From positions 1-64,000 of the forward strand of contig JAJEKV010000803.1 in NCBI GenBank assembly GCA_021234155.1: a DNA stretch of 64,000 bases. The letters run 5' to 3'. The translations under genes were made by a program, and so were the position numbers. This DNA is from Isoetes taiwanensis (taxonomy: Eukaryota; Streptophyta; Lycopodiopsida; Isoetales; Isoetaceae). A model generated the notes under the pieces. It searched no databases, was not told the DNA's origin, and saw only the letters and a program-made list of their open reading frames with translations. Positions 57,476 to 64,000 of the stretch are shown piece by piece. The first letter of the stretch is position 1. Every line of letters starts with the position of its first letter.

Positions 57476-57639
57476 AAAAATTCTAAGGTGAGTGTGGATC
57501 TTTTCACACTGCTAAAGATTGCACCCAGCTACAGAAAAAGGGTGCTCCAGCAAACTGGTGGTGAGCAATTAAATGCTTGTATAAACTTCACTGATGCCAC
57601 TGATCTTGTTCTAGCACGTAATGAAGAAGACCCCGAGCA

Positions 57640-58185
57640 TTTACATGTTCACCGCTTTTAGGAGGTTTTACCTTTTCAAATGTATTACTTGATGGGGATC
57701 TCCCCTAAAACATCATGCCATATCACATTATGAAGAAGTGTGGTTTCGAGGTGGACAAGAGAGCTTCTATATTATTAAGATCTTTTATAATGCTAAAATT
57801 ACCCCTATTGGTGTGGTGACTAAAGTGCCCTCATTAATACGTAAGGCATAACTCAGAAATGCTAACTTTATTGTGGTGGCTTTTGAAGATATAGGAGATG
57901 AATCTGATATCTATGACCTACTTTTAGGGAGGAGATGGTTAGCTATGTGGATGCTAGGCCGTCACGGTCTCAAGGGAGATGTACCATCTCCAATGGCTCT
58001 CAAACCGCTACTATTTACAACCAAGAAGGCTCCTATGACTCCAAAGAAGAGGTAAACTTTATTAAAGAAATGCTAATTGAGGAGCCTTTGGGATCTTACA
58101 GGATAAAAAACACAAGACCAAGAAAATATAAAATGGTTCCTCTTATTATGGAGTGTGCACTTCCCAAAGAAACAAGGACCAACAT
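57640..58185 (+). pseudogene. pol: C3 protease and linker
   Basis: VLLDGD at the active site (Asp 57691-57693; C1 has DGGS), then NIMPYHIMKKCGFEVDK. The IYDLLLGRRWLA block follows near 57910-57945, and the ISNGSQTATIYNQEGSYDSK linker to 58060. Frameshifts near 57830 and 57945. Confidence 0.7.
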
Positions 58186-58189
58186 GTTT

Positions 58190-58580
58190 CTTATGGTTTG
58201 ATGGAGGTATCTCTAAAAACTAAATGTTGCATCATCTGGCCGCTATTTTGAAAGATTCTTCTCACAAACTCTTAGCTAAAGTAGGAAGAATTTTTCCTCA
58301 AGTCACTTCTAATGTAGCGTAATATAAAGCTTTGATTGCAGGTCTTCGTGAAGCCAAAGCTATGGATATATTGCCAATATCCATATTTATGGTGATTCAC
58401 AATTAATTTGTGCACAAGTTTCGTGAGATTATCAAACAAAAAATACAGATATGGAGCTTTTGAAGAATCAGCAATGGAGTACTCTCAAGTTTTGCTTCAT
58501 GGAGGATCACTCATATCCCAAGAGAAAAAAAATTTTGAGGCTGATGCCCCTGGTAGGGAAACTCTCATGTCACATTTGAC
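58190..58580 (+). pseudogene. pol: C3 archaeal-type RNase H, located before RT
   Basis: FDGG with the first Asp at 58200-58202, LAKVGRIFPQVTSNVA, then TAA (58320-58322) where C2 has the catalytic Glu, and YKALIAGL. IHIYGDSQLIC (about 58380-58412) follows, then ITHIPREK and a frame-shifted EADA. Same order as C1 and C2. Confidence 0.75.
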
Positions 58581-58779
58581 CGAGGGAGCTATTCCCTAAG
58601 ATGACCTTGATGACAATGAAGTAAAAGCACTGGTCCTATTTTGACCATTGATGCATCGAAAAAAAAAAAAGATATTGAGGAGATTGTGATCACAAAAATG
58701 GTACACCTAGAACTCGCTTTGTTGGAGATCCTGATTGAATATCAAAACAGTAGAGAGCATACAAATGTTTTTTGAAAAA

Positions 58780-59745
58780 AGGAAAGATGTAAGATGTATC
58801 AAAACCGAGGTATGCCAATTTGAAATTAAGATCAAGGAAGGTTGTAAACTTGTCTTTCAAAAAATTAAGGAGAATTAATGCTTCACTTATGGGGTTGATG
58901 AATTGAATAAGATGTTAGATGCGTGTGTGATTATGGAATGAAATCATTAATCCGTAATGGGTATCTTGCATTGTTCCTCAGAGAGAAGAAAAGTGGTGCT
59001 TTAAGAATTTGCATTGATTATCGAGATCTCAACAAAGCCACCATCAAGGATTGTTACCCTTTGCCTTTTTTTAGAAGAGATCTTATATGTCAGAAAGTAG
59101 TAAGGAAGTGTATTCATTTTGGATGGATTCTCGTGGATTCAACCAGATCAAGATCAAAGAAGAAGACCAGCCAAAGACTTCTTTTATCACTCCCTGGGGT
59201 ACATATGCTATGAAAAGAATGCCTTTTGGTTTGATGAATGCTCCAGCTACCTTCCAAAGGGCAATGGATGATATTTTCAAATCAATGTCTGCTGAAGAGT
59301 TCAAGGTGTACTTAGATGACCTTTGCCTAGGTTCTCATCCATCTAATCATGTGGAGCTACTTGCAAAAAATTGTTCTTTGTGCAGGAGTTCAGGAGTCAA
59401 TCTAAATCCAAAGAAATGCATCTTTTTTGCATCAAAAGGACAACTCTTAGGGCATGAAGTATCCAGCCAAGGCATTCAAGTTGCTCGAGACAAGATTGAA
59501 GACCTCAAAAAACTAGCACCTCCCAAGAATCTAAAACAGGTCAAAAGTTTTGTTGGCATGACAAGTTTTCTCAGGATGTATATTCCTAATTTTGCTCATA
59601 TTTTGAGCCCCATTTCTAGATTGACAAGGGTAGGTAAGTTCTCCAAGTCTGAAAGTAAGCATATACCTATCACATGGACTTCAAAATGCCAAGAGGCTTT
59701 TGACTTTCTCATTCTATCCATATGTGAAGCCACACTTTGAAAAAC
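58780..59745 (+). pseudogene. pol: C3 reverse transcriptase
   Basis: Open from 59087 to 59740 for 217 codons: [40 protein letters not shown], and VYLDDLCLGSH (Asp codons 59315-59320). Then GVNLNPKKCIFFASK, LLGHEVSSQGIQVARDK and LKQVKSFVGMTSFLRMYIPN. Upstream, [20 protein letters not shown] lies at 58990-59050 in another frame. This is the least damaged RT of the array. Confidence 0.9.
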
Positions 59746-60130
59746 CAGATTTGAATATGCCATTTGAAGTTTATATTACTGTTACTAAAAAGCTATAGGA
59801 TTAGCCATTTTATGTGATAAGCATACCATAGTGTTTGCAAGTAAACAATGGTCCGCTTCTAGAGGAGAGATATACCGTAATAGAAAAAGTGTTGCTGCCC
59901 TCATGTTTCTTATCAATAGGCAAGGACACTTGCTTCTCAAGAGTCAAGTCCAAGTCTACATGAAGCAAAATCCAATGGGTCTATCTTGTTTGGTAAGGCA
60001 AACCAAGAAGCCAAAAATCCAAAGATGGGCTTGTAAGTTGCAAAGTTATGATATTTCAGAAAAGAATTACATTTGGTACGAAGTCCTAGCCTTTATTTGC
60101 CTTATATTTTTTTTTGACCATGAAGATGAG
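59735..60130 (+). pseudogene. pol: C3 degenerate RT-linked RNase H
   Basis: FEVYITVTKKAIGLAI (expected TDAS absent), FASKQWSASRGEIYRNRKSV and VYMKQNPMGL (expected TDH absent). Then PKIQRWACKLQSYDIS and a conserved FFDHEDELD tail (60112-60140). It fits a structural remnant of RNase H. Confidence 0.6.
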
Positions 60131-60299
60131 TTGGATATCGCCGACACTTCACTTGCAAAAGAGCTCATGTAGAGGTAACTCCGTAAGATCAAGCCGATGG
60201 GGATGGCAACAACCTATTAGAGACTTTTTACAACATGGAATCATCTCTTCAAGCCTCACTTCAAACCAAAAAAGGAGACTCAAGGATAAATGCATAATT

Positions 60300-61450
60300 C
60301 AAGATGATAGACAATGTCTTGTGCAAAGTCAACCGAGATGGAGTCTTGTTGAGGTGTGAGGATGAAAGTGAGTCTGCTCTAATCATCGTGGAAATGCACA
60401 AAGGTATTTGTGGAGGGCATTTTGTTGGTGATACCACAACAAAAAGATTCTCGTGTCCGGATACTATTGGCCTACTGCTTTTTAAAGATTGTTATGAGAT
60501 TATAAAGACATCAATGCCAAATCTTTTAGCAAAAGAATTTTACTTCCACCGCCCCTTAATCCCATCATATCTTCGTGGCCCTTTCAGATTTGGGGATTAG
60601 ATTATATTGGCCCTATTAATCCTTCTTCCGCAGGTCAACATCAGCATATCATTGTGGCCACAGATTATTTTACTAAATGGGCGAAGTTATACCTTTGAGG
60701 CAAAGCTAATGCTGCCACAACCGCAAGATTTTTACATGAGTATGTTTGTTCCGTGTTTGGTATTCCTTTCAGTTGCATTCTCGATAGGGGCACGCCTTTG
60801 TTAATGAAGTTATTGCTAACTTGTTGGACATCTTGAAGGTCAAGCATACCAAAAGCTCCTCATACTATCCCCAAGGTAATGGACAAGCGGGAAGCCACTA
60901 ACAAAGTGTTGAAAAATATCTTGCGTAAGACAATTGAGGTCAACAAGAGGGATTGGCATGTCAAAATAGTGGATGCACTTTGGGCTTATAGAGTCACTAT
61001 CAAAACAACTACAAATCATACACCCTTCAATTTGGTTTATGGCATAGAGGCGCCTTTTACCAGTGGAACTCGAAGTTGCCTTCCCCGAGGTTAGCTCATA
61101 AACTATGCTTACCTTTTGAACATGCCTTGCAGGAAAGATTGATGCCTTGCTGCACCTAGATGAATATAGGATGGAGGCCGAGAATACTAATTTGCTGAAA
61201 AAGGCCAAAGATCCGGGCTGCATTCAAAGCCGCACATAGAATACTGTGGCACTTTTAGGGAAGGAGAACTTGTCCTCAAGTGGAATAAATCAAAAGAAGA
61301 CTCACTGGCAAATTTGATAATATTTGGGAGGGACCCTTTGTGGTGCCGAATCGCAGTACCAACTCATATTGGCTACAAGAGGTTGCCTCAGAATGTTGTT
61401 ACCAAATCCTATTAACACTTTGCATTTGAAGAGGTATTGGGACCAGCATG
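60300..61450 (+). pseudogene. pol: C3 integrase
   Basis: EMHKGICGGHF (60391-60423) begins the zinc domain. First Asp in LDYIGPINPS (60600-60602), second Asp in DRGTP (60783-60785), third residue Glu (60891-60893) after an extra G in the GNGQA codons. It continues with VNKRDWHVKIVDALWAYRVT and the C-terminal WEGPFVV (about 61329). Frameshifts split it. Confidence 0.87.
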
Positions 61451-61459
61451 CTTGCTTGT

Positions 61460-62239
61460 CTCTCTTCTTTTTGCATTAGTAAAAAAAAGTAGGATTAGTA
61501 TAATTAGACCTATTTAATTTTTGAGCATATTAGGTTGATAAGTTAACTTTATGATTGTAGGTTGAGTCGCCTTGAGGACAAGATGGATGATCTCAAGTAA
61601 AGGAATGATTACTAATGCTTTACCAAGTGCCATATGTGAGCATCCTTTTTCCATCTTTATTCACCGCCATAAGTGGTCCTACTATTCATTTAGACTTCTT
61701 ACTCTTTTGTTTCATTCCCATAAAAGCACTATGCAAATCAGCCTTTACCACCAAAGCAGAGTTGCAAGTTTTGAGATTAACTAGTTTGTTTGTTTCCATG
61801 ACAGTGCATCCTTTTTTCCATTTTCATTCATCTGCCATAAGTAGTCTTGCCACTCATCTAAACTCCTTATTCTTGTTTTTCATTCCCTAAAAGAAAGCAT
61901 TCTGCAATTCAGCTTCACCATCATAGGAGAGCTGCTCTTGAAAAGTTCAAGGAGGCACACATTCTTTTGTTTTGGCAAGACCTCAACAGCCACATCCACT
62001 TCACCCCTCACACACCTCATCCCCATCATTATCCTATCATATTCATACTCATTTTCATTCTTTTTCACTCATCATATTCCACTCACATCCTTCCTCCATC
62101 ATATTCACTCCTATTCCATCAACACTTGCACACTACCACTACATCCTCTTTCTATCATAATTCTCACTCAAGCACCTTGATACAAGATTGAAGACCCTTT
62201 ATGGGCTGAGGGACCAGCCATTCTTTTGTTTTATGTAGA
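61460..62239 (+). other. C3 3' UTR with duplicated unit
   Basis: Tandem units at about 61635-61776 and 61800-61948, then a CATCC/TTCATTC-rich tract (61980-62170). The block TTCTTTTGTTTT precedes the LTR; the GGCGAGA seen in the other copies is here ATGTAGA. Confidence 0.6.
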
Positions 62240-64000
62240 TGTTGCCCCCAAAGGGCAACATGCTAATTGTGTTCTATGCCTTCAAGTCAGGTTAAGTCAT
62301 TTTGGAAGACTAGGTCAAAAGATTGGAAGAGCTTGGTAGTCAACATTGATATGGAGGTCAAAAGATGCTAACTTTCTAGGTCAACAAGTGTTCAAGCCAA
62401 AAGTTCACAAGAGGTACTCTATTTGGAATCAAATGCTTAGTTAAAGAATATGCTCTAGAAGAACTGGATTATGAAGTTTGGAATCATAGTTTGAAGATTG
62501 AAGTTATGAGTTTGGAAGACCCCATGGTGTATAGTTTCTAATCTTTCCCTTTGCTCCACCCCCACTACTCCCATTTTAGTCTTTTTGGCTCAACATTGTT
62601 TTCATATCCATTGTTCATTCCCTTGCCATTATTGCTTTACCATAATTGCCATCTCCCTCAAATTCCCTATTGATTTCTTCAATGTGCCATTATCTTGCCT
62701 ATTTCAAAACCAACTTAAGCCTTTGCCTTAGAAAAATATCATTTCTTTTTCCCTTATTTTTCCCTTGCCACCCCAATGGTCCCTCATAATTTCTTTTACC
62801 TTCATTCTTATTCCATCATATCTTGATGGTATATTCCCAACCTTGCTAAAAATGCTTCAAAGATTCCCTATCTTCTTGCACGATGGGCAATCATTCCTAT
62901 GGTAATTGGGCTACAATCTTCTTTAAGTATTTTATGGGTACAAGCTTTTGAACCATTGGCCAAGCTTTCAAAATGGCCTAATACAAAGATATACAGGGCA
63001 TATTCCTAGAAAAATAATAAATCATATCGTTTAATTATGCAAAAATACAAATTAAGAACCCTAAAAATCGAACTGCGGCTCGAATCATGCCTTCCAGCTT
63101 CTATTCTCTCTCGAGACCATCCTATTCTTGGATTCCGGAACTTAAGCAATAGAATAAGCCTAAATTTACTACCTAAAATCGAAAACCGAGATTCAAACTA
63201 TATCTGTGGGAAACACAACCCGACATTTTTCAAGGCCCGTATACTTTCGAGATCCTACATTGATCATTGCCGAGCAAGATCTGAACGATCCTTGAAGTTC
63301 CTGAGCTCTCCTCAATTGGATTTACAAGATCTAGTTGACATTACTTTCAAAAATTACCTATTGACTTGTGATGATTATTTTCCCCTGATTAAAGCTATGA
63401 AGCATCCTTATATTCTGTTATCATGATATATTTACTTCCATATCAATTTAAATTGATTGCCAAGTTGTCAAATCCATTTCTGATATTTTCCTTTACAATT
63501 CTTGCCATAAAATATTCTACAGAAAATTTTCGTGTGTTTTCCAATCCTTTTGGCCCACTTGCCGCCTATTCTTAGGGCTTGTGTAAGCCAAGGAAGTTGA
63601 AAACATCCAAAAATACCACGTATATCTCAAATTCAAAAAAATTGCTCTCGGGTTTGAACGGTTTTGACTGTATTTTGCCAAATCCAGTCACAAAAAATAC
63701 TTTTACACATCCAAATGAGGATTTGACAACTTGCCTCTCTTCCTTAGCACCAGTGCAACCTATTTGCTTTGGAAATTCTCAAAAAGATGATTGGCAACTT
63801 CAAATCTCAACTTCTGATCAGTGTTTTCCACATTTGACCTCTATTGACCAAATTTTGACCACACTTTGAGCTTGAATAACTCACAAATTAAGTTTCTGAC
63901 TTGGTCAAAGGCTTTACTGTTGGTTACCTACAACTTTCTTGACTAAGTCTACAGTGCCTGACTCAAGAAATCGATCTGCATCTCAACACCACAACTGCTT
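62240..64000 (+). repeat. Family C LTR 4 (3' LTR of C3), cut by window end
   Basis: Starts TGTTGCCCCCAAAGGGCAAC and aligns with 54138 onward to the end of the window, where roughly 180 bases would remain. The two copies differ mostly by 1-3 base changes clustered at CAG/CTG positions. Confidence 0.87.

Larger units (their letters stand above)
37683..64000 (+). mobile_element. Tandem array of gypsy family C: LTR-C1-LTR-C2-LTR-C3-LTR
   Basis: Four LTRs in the same orientation start at 37683, 45426, 54138 and 62240, each with TGTTGCCCCC. Between them lie three internal regions with the same order: gag (three zinc knuckles), protease, archaeal-type RNase H, reverse transcriptase, degenerate RNase H, integrase and a duplicated 3' UTR. 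The LTRs at 45426 and 54138 act as 3' LTR of one copy and are followed directly by the primer site of the next. This pattern is known from recombination between LTRs. C2 lacks gag and most of its leader. C2 and C3 are the most similar pair; C1 is more diverged. All copies carry stops and frameshifts. Confidence 0.85.

Noticed and set aside
37683-64000. Endogenous pararetrovirus or caulimovirus-type sequence
   Set aside because: LTRs, primer sites and integrase with an HHCC domain and D,D,E identify LTR retrotransposons. No movement or coat protein was seen.

Overview
The window looks like nuclear DNA of a land plant, dominated by retrotransposons. The evidence is a clean GT-AG multi-exon mitochondrial co-chaperone gene, a plant-type pentatricopeptide (PPR) fragment, and Ty3/gypsy elements with plant-type gag, chromodomain and archaeal-type RNase H modules. 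The style of the PPR fragment and the load of old elements would suit a seedless vascular plant such as a fern, or a gymnosperm. That placement is a low-confidence inference.

Layout. (1) 1-15912: an old Ty3/gypsy element (A), with 5' LTR end, PBS, gag, protease and reverse transcriptase, is split by a full-length nested chromovirus-like element (B, 867-13710). B has 1.6-kb LTRs, a 5-bp target duplication GTTGT, PBS, polypurine tract and a degenerate chromodomain, plus an extra unrecognised ORF with its own TATA box upstream of gag. (2) 15913-18125: on the minus strand, the 5' LTR and start of gag of a truncated element (D), related to the family described in (5). (3) 18404-20740: the one intact host gene, HSCB, which encodes the J-domain co-chaperone for mitochondrial Fe-S cluster assembly. 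Its six exons join to exactly 278 codons. (4) 20772-37682: a gene-poor stretch with a PPR fragment, a broken pogo/Tigger-like transposase, a coiled-coil ORF, a probable LINE fragment and many small direct repeats and minisatellites. (5) 37683-64000: a tandem array LTR-C1-LTR-C2-LTR-C3-LTR of one gypsy family with a tRNA-Gln-like primer site and three gag zinc knuckles. The 1.5-kb insert in C2 carries a large palindrome.

The most notable biology is in the C family. All three copies carry an archaeal-type RNase H domain BETWEEN protease and reverse transcriptase. The normal RNase H position downstream of the reverse transcriptase is kept as a domain that has lost its catalytic residues. Plant Tat/Ogre elements also have a second RNase H, but it lies after the reverse transcriptase.

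The most notable technical signal is strand-symmetric. Where repeat copies disagree, CAG in one copy is repeatedly CGT in the other, and CTG is ACG. This suggests systematic miscalls at (probably CHG-methylated) CAG/CTG sites, so some stops and frameshifts in the elements may not be real.
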